This document shows positions 21,638-31,241 of a stretch of 64,000 bases of DNA, piece after piece (the stretch's first letter is position 1; every line of letters starts with the position of its first letter). This DNA comes from Bog-473 sp963728845. Lineage in GTDB: Bacteria; Actinomycetota; Acidimicrobiia; Acidimicrobiales; RAAP-2. The position numbers were made by a program, and so were the translations under genes. The notes under the pieces are model-generated. The model was given only the letters and a program-made list of their open reading frames with translations. It was not told where the DNA came from and searched no databases. The stretch is taken from the NCBI GenBank assembly GCA_963728845.1, contig CAVSLS010000026.1, forward strand, positions 186,001-250,000, given 5' to 3'.

Positions 21638-22497
21638 GCGAGTTCGTGGTGGTGACCGGGATGTCCGGGGCGGGCCGATCCACCGCGGCGGCGGCGCTCG
21701 AGGACGTGGGTTGGTTCGTCATCGACAATCTGCCCGCAAGCCTGATCATGAAGATGGTCGAGGTGGTGGACCGGCCGGGGTCCGGCATTGAACGGGTGGC
21801 CCTCGTCATCGGTCGGGGCGGCAGCAACACCGGCCCGGAGTACTTCGACGACCTGCCCGACGTGCTCGACGAGCTGCGCGCCACCCGCAAGCGCGTGCGA
21901 GTCGTGTTCCTCGACGCACCCGACGACGTGCTCGTTCGTCGCTACGAGGGCACGCGGCGACGGCACCCCCTGGCGGCGCGGGGCGTGGAGGAGTCGATTG
22001 CCGACGAGCGCAGGCTGCTCGAGGCGGTGCGCGAACGGGCCGACCTCCTCGTCGACACGGGCGAGCTGAACTCGAACCAGTTGCGGATGCGCATGCTCGA
22101 GTCCTTCGGTGACGACGAGGCGCCCCACATGCAGACGTCGGTGATCTCGTTCGGGTACAAGCACGGCATCCCTCTCGACGTCGACGTCGTCTTCGACTGC
22201 CGCTTCCTGCCCAACCCGTTCTGGGTCGAGGAGCTTCGGCCCTTCAGCGGGTTGGACAAACCCGTCCGCGACTACGTCCTGAGCCAGCCCGAGTCGCAGT
22301 CCTTTCTGGAGAAGGTGGACGACCTCCTCACCAGCATCCATCCGGCCTTCATCCGAGAAGGGAAGTCGTACCTCACCATCGCCATGGGCTGCACCGGCGG
22401 GCGGCACCGCTCGGTGGCACTGGCCGATGCCCTCGCCGAACGGTTGGGCGGGCACGGGCAGGCGGTGTCGGTCTACCACCGGGACATCGACCGGTGA
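21634..22497 (+). CDS. rapZ: RapZ/YvcJ family nucleotide-binding protein
   Basis: 287 residues, GTG start in a GTGA overlap with uvrC. The P-loop is GMSGAGRST at residues 9-17, with Arg in place of the usual Lys, as is frequent in actinobacterial members. The C-terminal region has FSYKHG-like FGYKHGIPLDVDVVFDCRF and IAMGCTGGRHRSV, the hallmark of the family. In E. coli RapZ controls the small RNA GlmZ; in Gram-positives the role is less clear and concerns cell envelope and nucleotide signalling. Four-base overlap with yvcK. Confidence 0.94.
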   Translation: MSEFVVVTGMSGAGRSTAAAALEDVGWFVIDNLPASLIMKMVEVVDRPGSGIERVALVIGRGGSNTGPEYFDDLPDVLDELRATRKRVRVVFLDAPDDVLVRRYEGTRRRHPLAARGVEESIADERRLLEAVRERADLLVDTGELNSNQLRMRMLESFGDDEAPHMQTSVISFGYKHGIPLDVDVVFDCRFLPNPFWVEELRPFSGLDKPVRDYVLSQPESQSFLEKVDDLLTSIHPAFIREGKSYLTIAMGCTGGRHRSVALADALAERLGGHGQAVSVYHRDIDR

Positions 22498-23369
22498 GCG
22501 CCGCGGCGCGACCCTCCGTCGTCGCCATCGGCGGCGGTCACGGCACTGCGGTCACCCTGAAGGCGGCGCGGCGCTACGCCGGCACCTTGACGGGTGTCGT
22601 GTCGGTGGCCGACGACGGGGGCAGCAGCGGGAGGCTGCGCGAGCTGCTCAACGTGGTCGCGCTGGGCGACATCCGCAAATGCCTGGTCGCGCTCGCCGCC
22701 GAGGACTCGGCGCTCGCACTGGCGTTCGAACGCCGCTTCGGGGAGGGCGAGCTCGCCGGCCACGTGCTGGGCAACCTCATCCTCACGGGGCTGATCGACG
22801 CCACCGGCGATCTCGTGCTCGGCGTGCGGGAGGCGGCCCAGCTGCTCGGTGCGCACGGGGACGTCCTGCCCGCCACGACCGAGCCCGTCGTGCTGAAGGC
22901 CGAGTCGGCCCAGGGCACCGTGGCCGGTCAGGTCGCGGTGATGGGCACCGGGGACATCCGCACGGTCTCGCTGGTGCCCGGAGACGCTCACCCCCCACCC
23001 CTGGCGGTCGAACGGATCGCCGAGGCGGACCAGGTCGTCATCGGGCCCGGGTCGCTGTACACCAGCGTGTTGGCCGCCGTGGCGGTCAAGGGCATCGCCG
23101 AGGCGGTGGCCTCGTCCAAGGCCCAGGTCGTCTACGTCTGCAACCTGCGCCCCCAGGTCCCCGAGACCGCTGGTTACGACCTGGCCGCCCATGTCGCGGC
23201 CCTGACCAGGCACAATGTCGGCGTTGACGTGGTGCTGTGTGACAGCATCCAGGGCATGGGCATCGGCGGAACGGAGGTCACGGTGCGCGACCTTCCCTTG
23301 ACGGGAGAGAACACCCTCGTCCACAGCCCGGCCAAACTGGCGCAGGCGCTGGCCGGTCTGCTGGCATAG
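22494..23369 (+). CDS. yvcK: YvcK/CofD-like gluconeogenesis factor
   Basis: 291 residues. The N-terminus is GGGHGTAVTLKAARRYAG followed by VSVADDGGSSGRLR, the nucleotide-sugar binding signature of the YvcK family. C-terminal GIGGTEVTVRDLPL is not diagnostic. YvcK binds UDP-GlcNAc and links carbon source use to peptidoglycan precursor supply. In most Actinobacteria whiA follows this gene; here gap follows after 32 bases. Confidence 0.93.
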   Translation: MSAAARPSVVAIGGGHGTAVTLKAARRYAGTLTGVVSVADDGGSSGRLRELLNVVALGDIRKCLVALAAEDSALALAFERRFGEGELAGHVLGNLILTGLIDATGDLVLGVREAAQLLGAHGDVLPATTEPVVLKAESAQGTVAGQVAVMGTGDIRTVSLVPGDAHPPPLAVERIAEADQVVIGPGSLYTSVLAAVAVKGIAEAVASSKAQVVYVCNLRPQVPETAGYDLAAHVAALTRHNVGVDVVLCDSIQGMGIGGTEVTVRDLPLTGENTLVHSPAKLAQALAGLLA

Positions 23370-23401
23370 GTCGCCCGGGACCCGAGAGGAAGGTACGACA
23401 C

Positions 23402-24418
23402 ATGACGGTGCGGGTCGGTATCAACGGCTTCGGGCGCATCGGCCGCAACTTCTTGCGGACGATCCTGGCCACCGGTGCCGACGTGGAGGTCGTCGGGGTC
23501 AACGACCTCACGTCGCCCGAGACGCTGGCGCACCTGCTGCGCTACGACTCCACCCAGGGGCGGCTCTCGGTGCCCGTCGACGTCGAGGGCAGCGACCTGC
23601 TGGTGGGGGAGCAACGCATCCGCGTCATGGCCGAGCGCGAGCCCGAGCAGCTGCCGTGGGACAAGCTGGGAGCGACGGTCGTCATAGAGTCAACGGGGCG
23701 GTTCACCAGTCGGGCCGATGCCGCCGGGCACCTGCACGGTTCGGTGAAGCGGGTCGTGATCTCGGCGCCGTCGGGTGACGCGGACGCCACCTTCGTCATC
23801 GGCGTGAACGACAAGGACTTCGACCCCGAGACGCACCAGGTCGTGTCGAACGCCTCGTGCACGACCAACTGCTTCGTGCCCATGGTCAAAGTGGTGGACG
23901 ACGCCTTCGAGATCGTGAGCGGGCTGATGACGACCGTGCACGCCTACACCAACGACCAGAACCTGCTGGACCTGACCCACAAGGACCTGCGACGGGCCCG
24001 GGGAGCCGCCATGAACATCGTGCCGACTTCGACGGGTGCGGCCCGGGCCACCAGCCTCGTCATGGCGTCCATGAAGGGACGACTCGACGGGATGTCGCTG
24101 CGGGTGCCGCTGCCGGCGGGCTCCATCACGGACTTCACCGCCGCGGTCCGGGGCAACCCGTCGGTGGCCGACGTGAACACGGCCTTCGCCGAGGCGGCGG
24201 CCAAGCCGCCGCTCGACCGGGTCATGGACTACACGGAGGACCCGATCGTCTCGAGCGACATCGTGGGGTCGCCGGCCTCGTGCACGTTCGACGCCGGCCT
24301 CACCATGGTCATGCCCGTGAGCGACGACCTGTCGCTGGTCAAGGTCAACGGCTGGTACGACAACGAGTGGGGTTACTCCAACCGTCTGCTCGACCTCACC
24401 ATCGTGGTGGGCGGCTGA
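23402..24418 (+). CDS. gap: Glyceraldehyde-3-phosphate dehydrogenase
   Basis: 338 residues. It oxidises glyceraldehyde-3-phosphate to 1,3-bisphosphoglycerate with NAD. The Rossmann motif GFGRIGR is at residues 9-15 and the catalytic Cys153 in SNASCTTNC. The C-terminal NGWYDNEWGYSNR is intact. A Shine-Dalgarno GAGAGGAAGG lies 7-8 bases before the ATG. It is the first of three contiguous glycolytic genes. Confidence 0.97.
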   Translation: MTVRVGINGFGRIGRNFLRTILATGADVEVVGVNDLTSPETLAHLLRYDSTQGRLSVPVDVEGSDLLVGEQRIRVMAEREPEQLPWDKLGATVVIESTGRFTSRADAAGHLHGSVKRVVISAPSGDADATFVIGVNDKDFDPETHQVVSNASCTTNCFVPMVKVVDDAFEIVSGLMTTVHAYTNDQNLLDLTHKDLRRARGAAMNIVPTSTGAARATSLVMASMKGRLDGMSLRVPLPAGSITDFTAAVRGNPSVADVNTAFAEAAAKPPLDRVMDYTEDPIVSSDIVGSPASCTFDAGLTMVMPVSDDLSLVKVNGWYDNEWGYSNRLLDLTIVVGG

Positions 24419-24422
24419 GCCG

Positions 24423-25598
24423 ATGGGCCAGCTGGGCGGGCTCCCGCTCCTCGAGGATCTCCCCGAGCTCGACGGCACGCGCGTGCTGGTACGGGTCGAC
24501 TTCAACGTCCCGCTGCACATCGGCGTGCGGGGCAAGGCCACCGTGGCCGACGACTTCCGGATCACCGCCGCCCTGCCCACGCTGCGCCGCCTGCTCGACG
24601 AGGGTGCCGACGTGGTGGCGTGCTCCCACCTCGGCCGTCCGGCCGGTGCCCCCGACCCCCGCTGGGAGATGGACCCCGTGCGGGAACGGCTGGAGGTGCT
24701 GTGCCCGGGCGTCGGGCTCATGGAGAACCTGCGCTTCGACCCGGGGGAGAAGGCGAACGATCCCGCGTTCGTGCAGCGGCTCATCGCGGGTTTCGACGCC
24801 TACGTGGACGAGGCCTTCGGCGCGGCCCACCGCGCCCACGCGTCCATCGTCGGACCACCGCGGTTCCTGCCGAGCGCGGCCGGGCTGCGCTTCGCCCGGG
24901 AGGTCGAGGTGCTGGGCGGGATCCTCGAGCACCCGGCGCGTCCGTTCGTGGCGGTCGTGGGCGGGGCCAAGGTGGCGGACAAGCTCGAGGTGCTCAAGGT
25001 CCTCGCCACGAAGGTCGACGCGCTCGTCGTCGGCGGCGGCATGGCGTACACGTTCATGGCCGCCCGGGGCCAGCACGTCGGCAGCTCACTGCTCGACGAG
25101 ACGCACATCGAGGCCTGCCGGGACCTCTTGGACTCGGGCGTGCGCATCCTGCTCCCGACCGACACCCGCGCCTTGGAGCCGGGCGGCACGTTCGGGCCGC
25201 CCTCGGGGGGACACGGGCCGCGGGGAAGCGTGAAGGTGATCGAAGGGGACCTGCCGGACGGCTGGACCGGCCTCGACATCGGCCCGGACACGGCGGCGGC
25301 GTTCGCCGACGTCGTCGCAGGCGCCGGCACGGTGCTGTGGAACGGGCCTCTGGGGGCGTTCGAGGACAAGCGCTTCGCCCGGGGCACCCGCATCGTGGCC
25401 GAGGCCGTCGCGCACTGCGCCGGCTTCTCGGTGGTGGGCGGCGGCGACAGCGCGAGCGCGCTCGACGAGCTGGGCCTGTCGGAAAAGATCGACTTCCTCT
25501 CGACCGGTGGCGGGGCGTCGCTGTCCTTCATTGAGAAGGAAGGGCACCTGCCGGGCATCGACGCCCTGCGCCTGGCGCCCAACGCACCTCGGGGGTGA
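24423..25598 (+). CDS. pgk: Phosphoglycerate kinase
   Basis: 391 residues, starting four bases after the gap stop. It transfers the acyl phosphate of 1,3-bisphosphoglycerate to ADP. The signature VLVRVDFNVPLH is near residue 20, substrate-binding ACSHLGRP follows, the nucleotide region has VVGGAKVADKLEVL, and the C-terminal GGGDSASALDELGL and STGGGASLSFIE are intact. GTGA overlap couples it to tpiA. Confidence 0.97.
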   Translation: MGQLGGLPLLEDLPELDGTRVLVRVDFNVPLHIGVRGKATVADDFRITAALPTLRRLLDEGADVVACSHLGRPAGAPDPRWEMDPVRERLEVLCPGVGLMENLRFDPGEKANDPAFVQRLIAGFDAYVDEAFGAAHRAHASIVGPPRFLPSAAGLRFAREVEVLGGILEHPARPFVAVVGGAKVADKLEVLKVLATKVDALVVGGGMAYTFMAARGQHVGSSLLDETHIEACRDLLDSGVRILLPTDTRALEPGGTFGPPSGGHGPRGSVKVIEGDLPDGWTGLDIGPDTAAAFADVVAGAGTVLWNGPLGAFEDKRFARGTRIVAEAVAHCAGFSVVGGGDSASALDELGLSEKIDFLSTGGGASLSFIEKEGHLPGIDALRLAPNAPRG

Positions 25599-26386
25599 CG
25601 ACGGCGCGCCGCCCGCTGGTCAGCGGGAACTGGAAGATGCACCACGACCACATCGAGGCGCTGCACACCGTGCGCGACCTCGGCCTGCGCTTGAAGCCCG
25701 AGGACGTGGCCCGGGTTGACGTGTCGGTCCACCCACCCTTCACCGACCTGCGCACGGTGCAGACGCTGGTCGAGAAGGAGCGCATCCCAGTCGCGCTGGG
25801 AGCGCAGCACTGCTCCGACGAGGACGCGGGACCCCGCACGGGTGAGGTGAGCCCCCGCTTCCTGGCCCGGCTGGCAACGGCGTACGTGATCGTCGGCCAC
25901 TCGGAGCGGCGGACGCTGTTCGCGATGGACGACGCCACGGTGGCGGCGACGCTGCGGGCGGTCCTGAAGCACGGCATGACGCCGATCGTGTGTGTGGGGG
26001 AGAGCGAGGAGCAGCGCGACCGGGGCCAGACCGAGGCCGTCTTGGAGGAGCAGGTCCTCGCCGCGCTCTCCGGCCTGGACGCTGACGTGGTCGGCGGCCT
26101 CGTCGTCGCCTACGAGCCGATCTGGGCCATCGGCACCGGCAGGGCGGCGACGGCGGTGGACGCCGAGGATGCGTGCGTGTTCATCCGGTCGCTCGTGGCC
26201 AAGCTGGGCGGCGAGGAGGCGGGCGCCGGCATCCGGGTGCAGTACGGCGGCTCCGTGAACGCGGAGAACGCCGCCGACCTGATGGCCGAGCCCGACGTGG
26301 ACGGCCTCCTGGTCGGGGGGGCGAGCCTGCAGGCGGCCGACTTCACTGACATCATTCGGGCCACCGCGGCCTGCTACCGTTCCTAG
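25595..26386 (+). CDS. tpiA: Triosephosphate isomerase
   Basis: 263 residues, GTG start overlapping pgk by four bases. It interconverts dihydroxyacetone phosphate and glyceraldehyde-3-phosphate. Catalytic residues are all in place: Asn12 and Lys14 (SGNWKM), His102 (VGHSERR) and Glu174 (AYEPIWAIGTG). The phosphate-binding loop QYGGSVN is present. Confidence 0.97.
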   Translation: MTTARRPLVSGNWKMHHDHIEALHTVRDLGLRLKPEDVARVDVSVHPPFTDLRTVQTLVEKERIPVALGAQHCSDEDAGPRTGEVSPRFLARLATAYVIVGHSERRTLFAMDDATVAATLRAVLKHGMTPIVCVGESEEQRDRGQTEAVLEEQVLAALSGLDADVVGGLVVAYEPIWAIGTGRAATAVDAEDACVFIRSLVAKLGGEEAGAGIRVQYGGSVNAENAADLMAEPDVDGLLVGGASLQAADFTDIIRATAACYRS

Positions 26387-26425
26387 GCCGAACAGGGCGA
26401 TTTCCGCGAGTTGGAGGCACTTCGG

Positions 26426-26674
26426 TTGTTGGCAACGCTGGACGCAGGCACGTGGGTGTACATCGTGATCGAGGTGCTCTCCGCGCTCGGGCTGATCTTC
26501 CTCATCCTGATGCACAGCGGGAAGGGGGGCGGGCTGTCCGACATGTTCGGCGGCAGCGTCGGGGCGGCGGCCCAGGGCTCGACGGTGGTTGAGCGCAATC
26601 TCGACCGCATCACGGTCACCGTCGCCATCGTCTTCGCCTTGACGACGATCACGCTGGATCTCCGGCTGCAGTGA
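26426..26674 (+). CDS. secG: Preprotein translocase subunit SecG
   Basis: About 82 residues with two membrane helices (VYIVIEVLSALGLIFLILM and ITVTVAIVFALTTITL) separated by the glycine-rich loop HSGKGGGLSDMFGG, the SecG signature. It stabilises the SecYE channel. The frame opens with a TTG at 26411, but GGAGG at 26413-26417 is correctly spaced for the TTG at 26426, so that start is preferred; the TTG at 26429 is a further option. Its end overlaps the next GTG start by four bases. Confidence 0.9.
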   Translation: MLATLDAGTWVYIVIEVLSALGLIFLILMHSGKGGGLSDMFGGSVGAAAQGSTVVERNLDRITVTVAIVFALTTITLDLRLQ

Positions 26675-28482
26675 CGAGCCGGGGCCCACGCCCCCGGCGG
26701 TGGCGCTGGCTGGTCGGAACCCTCGGAGCGCTGGGCCTGCTGGCCGCGGGCTGCGGCGGGAGCGCCGGCGGCCGCGGGTCCACCACCGTCACCTACGTCG
26801 GCGTCGCCGGCGGCGCCGTCTCCTTCGGCATGACCGAGGGCGTGTCGGGGTGCAACCCCAACACGCCGGAAGGGGACAGCCCCGGCACCATGACGGTCCT
26901 CGGCGCGGTCCTGCCCAGCCCTTACGTCGTGAACAGCGCGGGGACCCTGACGGGGAACTTGAACTTCGCCACGTCGGAGCTGGTGAACCTCACGCCCGAG
27001 ACCATCGTGTACACGCTCAACCCGAAGGCGGTCTGGTCCGATGGCGTGCCGATCACGGCCACCGACTTCGAGTACGCATGGGATCTGCAGAAAGGCGACC
27101 CGGTGGTGTCCTCGCCTGACGTCTCGAGCATCGTGGGGTACCGCGACATCGAGTCGGTGACGGGGTCCAACGGGGGCCACACCGTCACCGTGAAGTTCAA
27201 GACCACCTTCGCCGACTGGCAGATGCTCTTCGACAACCTCGTGCCGGCGCACGTGATGGAGAGGGTGGGGTGGGATCCGTCCTGCCCGACGGTGAATCCT
27301 GCAATCGACCTCTCGGGCGGCCCTTTCCAGATCGGGTCCGTCTCGGGCCAGACGATACATCTGGTGCGGAACCCGAAGTGGTGGGGGCCTCCGGCCAACG
27401 CCCGCTCCATCACGATCCGCGTCGCGTCCTCGACCGAGGAGCTGGCCCAGTGGCTGGCGTCGGGCTACGTCGACGTGGCACAGCCCGCCACGGTGACGCC
27501 CGGCTTTCTCACGCAGGTGACCGGGCTGCCGGGCGCGCAGAGCGAAGTCGACACCTCGGACACGCTGCTGCAGCTCAACATGGCCAGCTCGCTCAGTGGG
27601 CCGCTGTCGCCCGACCTCCGTGGGGCCATCGCCCTGAGCATCAACCGCCAGGACTTAGTGAACCAGCAGGTCGGTTGGGCCTATCCGGGAATCGAAGTCG
27701 CGGACAGCCACGTCTACGTGCAGGGGCAACAGGCCTACAAGCCCTCGGCGCCGACGTCTCCGACGACGACGATCCCGGTCCCGACGTCGTCGACGTCGAC
27801 CACCGTGATCGGAGCCGGCGGGAGCGTGAACTTCCCTGTGGCGCCGGTGCCGCAGCAGGCCGATGCGCTGCTCCAGGCCTCGGGGCTGGTCCGCACGCCG
27901 GGCGACCCCTACTTCCACTCCGCGTTCGGTATGCCCTTCCAACTGCACATGGTGTACGACGCGAGCGATCCCTGGGCCGCGGCGGCCGGCCCGGTGATAA
28001 AGAGCGAACTCCAGGCTGCGGGCCTGGACACGACCCTGCTCCCGGTCGACGGCGCCTCGAAGACCGGCCAGGTGCTGGCCGACGGCTTTGCCGACCTGGC
28101 CCTCATGCCGGTGACGTTCAGCCCGTACCTGAGCCAGATGCTCTCGTGGTACACGACGCTGCTCGGTCCGGCGGGCAAGAACGGCTCGCAGGACTGGACG
28201 AACTACTCGAATCACCACTTCGACCAGTTGGTGGAGACGGCCTCACAGCAGCTCAATCCCGACAAGGCCGCCGGCTACTACAGCCAGGCGGACACCCAGC
28301 TCTGGGACGACGTGGTCTCGCTGCCGCTCTTCGCCGAGCCGACCGCCCTGGCGTGGAGCCGCACCATCGGGGGAGTGACGCCGACGCCCCGCAGCGACAG
28401 CCTCCTGTGGTTCGCACAGCTCTGGGCCGTCCGCGTCCCGGAGTCCACCAGCAACACCACGCCGACCCTGCCGGGCCAGTAG
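26671..28482 (+). CDS. ABC transporter substrate-binding lipoprotein, family 5 (peptide type)
   Basis: 603 residues. The N-terminus has a basic patch, a hydrophobic core (WLVGTLGALGLLAAGC) and a lipobox LAAGC, so it is a lipoprotein on the outer face of the membrane. The body is SBP_bac_5 (OppA/DppA-like), with VYTLNPKAVWSDGVPITATD and FQIGSVSGQTIHLVRNPKWW. A Pro/Ser/Thr-rich insert (from about residue 365) is unusual. GTG start overlaps secG by four bases. No cognate permease or ATPase is next to it. Confidence 0.9.
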   Translation: MTSRGPRPRRWRWLVGTLGALGLLAAGCGGSAGGRGSTTVTYVGVAGGAVSFGMTEGVSGCNPNTPEGDSPGTMTVLGAVLPSPYVVNSAGTLTGNLNFATSELVNLTPETIVYTLNPKAVWSDGVPITATDFEYAWDLQKGDPVVSSPDVSSIVGYRDIESVTGSNGGHTVTVKFKTTFADWQMLFDNLVPAHVMERVGWDPSCPTVNPAIDLSGGPFQIGSVSGQTIHLVRNPKWWGPPANARSITIRVASSTEELAQWLASGYVDVAQPATVTPGFLTQVTGLPGAQSEVDTSDTLLQLNMASSLSGPLSPDLRGAIALSINRQDLVNQQVGWAYPGIEVADSHVYVQGQQAYKPSAPTSPTTTIPVPTSSTSTTVIGAGGSVNFPVAPVPQQADALLQASGLVRTPGDPYFHSAFGMPFQLHMVYDASDPWAAAAGPVIKSELQAAGLDTTLLPVDGASKTGQVLADGFADLALMPVTFSPYLSQMLSWYTTLLGPAGKNGSQDWTNYSNHHFDQLVETASQQLNPDKAAGYYSQADTQLWDDVVSLPLFAEPTALAWSRTIGGVTPTPRSDSLLWFAQLWAVRVPESTSNTTPTLPGQ

Positions 28483-28563
28483 TCCAGAGGACCATCGGCC
28501 CCATCAGCCGCATTGCCTCGATGTCATGGTGATCCTCTGGAACGGACCGCGGGAGTCACCGCC

Positions 28564-29494
28564 ATGGTGCCCCCGTTCACCGCTCGCGCCATCGTTGGAC
28601 GGCGGAGCAAGTACCTCGTCATCGTGTTCTGGTTGGCAGTGGAGCTCGGCCGGCCGGCGGGTGTTCTGGCCCATTCATCCGAGGTTCGGAACCGCCGAGC
28701 CGACGACGACGGGGCCATGGGCCCGACTGGGGAGCCGCATCGCGCGGAGCTCCCGGCCGGGATGGGGAGCCCGGTCGTCGTGATCGCGGAAGCGGGATCC
28801 GCCGCACCGGCTCGGAACCTCCTGGCCGCGACACCGGGCATCGTTTCCTTGACGCTCCCGGTCGTCCGGAACGGACTGGTCGATCCAGAGGGAACGCGAC
28901 GGCCTCCACCCGACAGCCAGGCCGCGTACGACGTGATCGACCACCTGAGCTGGTCTTCTGCATCCTGGCCATTGTGCTGCGGGCACTCGTGGCGCCGTTG
29001 ATCTCGATGGCAACGGTCATCCTCTCGGTTGCTGGCCACGCTGGGGTTGAGCGCCTTCGTCTACACCCACGTGTTCGGGTTCGCCGGAGCAGACTCGGCC
29101 CCTCCCCTCTCCATCTTCGTGTTCCTCGTGGCGCTCGGCATCGACGACAACATCTTCCTCATGACCCGGGTGCGCCAGGAGTTGAAGCGCTCGGGCACCG
29201 TGCGGGGTGTGCTCACGGCGCTCGCCGCAACCGGTGGCGTCATCAATTGCGCCGGTTTCGTGCTGGCAGGGACCTTCGCCGTCCTGGCAACGATGCCCCT
29301 CACCACCTTCGCCGAAATCGGGTTCTCCGTGGCCTTCGGGTGTGCTCCTCGACACGATCGTGGTCCGGTCTGTCCTCGCGACGGCGCTGAACCTCGAGAT
29401 CGGGGACCACACGTGGTGGCCCGGCGGGCTGCACAAGGGACCCGCCGCGCCCGACGAGGTGCCCGACGAGCGTGCATTGGTGCACATGGTCTGA
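28564..29494 (+). pseudogene. MMPL/RND-family membrane transporter remnant
   Basis: Pieces of an MMPL transporter lie in several frames. The N-terminal piece has RRSKYLVIVFWLAVELG; the central extracytoplasmic and helix-rich parts are largely missing. The C-terminal piece reads LSIFVFLVALGIDDNIFLMTRV and VLTALAATGGVINCAGFVLA, then changes frame near 29340 to VLLDTIVVRSVLATALNLEI and ends DERALVHMV*. At least two more frame changes lie near 28960-29040. Intact relatives are 700 residues or more, so this is a truncated, non-functional copy, and not just a sequencing slip. Confidence 0.8.
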
Positions 29495-29645
29495 CCGGGC
29501 GTCCGGCGCCGGGGCCGGCACCTCGACCGCACGGGTCGCAGCGCCCTCGGTCTGCGTGCGGCCGGGCCAGGGGGACCAGCCCGCATCGCGGAGGGGGCCG
29601 ATGGGCGCGCTACGATCTCCGGACGCTGATTTGAGCGGTTCGCCC

Positions 29646-29729
29646 GTCGGAGTGGCGGAATAGGCAGACGCGCCAGCTTGAGGGGCTGGTGCCCGCAAGG
29701 GCGTGGGGGTTCAAGTCCCCCCTCCGACA
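29646..29729 (+). tRNA. tRNA-Leu (GAG)
   Basis: The acceptor stem pairs gtcggag (29646-29652) with ctccgac (29722-29728), followed by discriminator a29729. The anticodon stem ccagc/gctgg encloses ttgaggg, so the anticodon is GAG. A long variable arm (tgcccgcaagggcgt) marks it as class II, and the T-arm is ggggg ttcaagt ccccc. CCA is not encoded. The recombinase gene on the other strand ends inside its T-arm. Confidence 0.93.
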
Positions 29730-31142
29730 CGATCGAAACCCGACTCCTTCATGCCGACCTCCTGGTAGCGGACGTGCAGCGGAGGCGCTCCGTGCACAGT
29801 TACGTCTAAGTAATCGGGTAAGACCAAAACTTCCTGAATGAACTCGTCGATCAGCACGCGTCGTTCGACCTCGGTCGCGGCCTTCCACATCGTCTCGACG
29901 TCGAGCGTTGCCAATACTCGGGCCACGTCGTCGAAGCGCTGAGCAACGTCGTCGGTCTGCGCCGCCACGACCTGCGCGTCGTCGCTCTCTTGCTGGGCCT
30001 CCCGGATGGCGACGGACAGGCGCGCCTCCTCCTCGGCGAACAGCTCGGCCCCGGTCTTGTCGTCGTAGTAGAGGCGCAGCAGCTTGCGGCGTTGGGCCAC
30101 CAGGTCTTCGATACCGTGACGGGACCGCCGAGCACGGGGCCCTCCGCCGGCCTTTCGGGCCGGCGTTCGGGCCCGCTCGAGCTCCGTGCGGATCGCGTCC
30201 TGCAGCTCCACGTCGTCGCCGATGAGCCGCAACCCCAACACGGCGGCCCGCAGGAGCCCGAGGTTGCTCCGACAAGGCTGCGCGCAGCCCTCGCCCCGGT
30301 GACGACAGCGGTAGTGCCGGCTGCCCTGGCCGTTCTGGTCGATCGCCATCAGGCGGCGGCAGAGGCCGCAGCGGACCCGGCCCGACAACAGGTCGGTACC
30401 CCGGGCCCGACCCTTGACCCGGCCCCGGTGGGCGGCGGCGAACTGCTCGGGCGTGATGATCGCCTCGTGGCGGCCGGGGAACCACTCGTCGTTCATCATG
30501 ACCTCGCCGAGATAGATGCGCGACTTGAGGACGGTGAGCACCGTCGAGTATTTGATGCCCGTGGCATCGGCGATCCTGCCCACGCTCTGGCCTTCCGAGC
30601 GCAAGGTGAAGACGCGGCGCACAACGGGCGCCATCTCGTTGGGGATTAGTTCGCCGTCCACGAGGTCGTAGCCGACCTTCGGTCGGTTGATCCACTTGCC
30701 CTGGCGCACGGCCTGCTGCATGCCCATGCGGACGTTCTCGGCCAGTTGCTCCCGGTAGAACTGCGCGAACGAGCCGAGGATGTTGTAGAACATCCGGCCC
30801 GTCGCCGACGACAGGTCGATCTTCTCGGTAAAGGAGTGCAGGGCGACGCCGGCCTGGCCGAAGCGGTCGGCCAGCATGATCAGGTCGCTGAGGTTCCTCG
30901 ACAATCGATCGAGCCGCCACGTCAGCACGTTGGCCACGTGGCCCTCGTCCACCATGTGCAGGAGCTGTTGGAGCCCGGGCCGCTCGAGGTTCTTGCCGGA
31001 GCCCGGGGTCGGGGACGACCGTGACCTCGCCGAGGTCGTGGAGCTCGGCGTAGACGCGCAGCTTGTCAGCTTGCCCGCCGATCGAGAAGCCCTCCGCTGC
31101 TTGTTCCTCGGTCGACACCCGGCAATACGCCACCGTCAACAT
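29711..31142 (-). pseudogene. Large serine recombinase (integrase), split by a frameshift
   Basis: The N-terminal resolvase domain starts MLTVAYCRVSTEEQ, with the nucleophilic serine at residue 10. The frame is lost near 31003-31018 in a C/G-rich run; the other frame continues SGKNLERPGLQQLLHMVDEG, LTWRLDRLSRN, then a recombinase domain (GYDLVDGELIPNE), a zinc-ribbon-type CGLCRRL and a coiled-coil C-terminus. Joined, it is a normal large serine recombinase of about 475 residues. Its stop codon lies within the T-arm of tRNA-Leu, which suggests an element integrated at the 3' end of that tRNA. One indel separates it from an intact gene, so sequencing error is possible. Confidence 0.85.
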
Positions 31143-31241
31143 CGCCGTCCTCCTGTTCCAGCTCTTCCCTCTCGCTCACCATGCGCAGCCCGATGCGCAC
31201 CAGCACGGCCGCCACCCGCCCGTAGTCGGGCCCGGCCGCGT

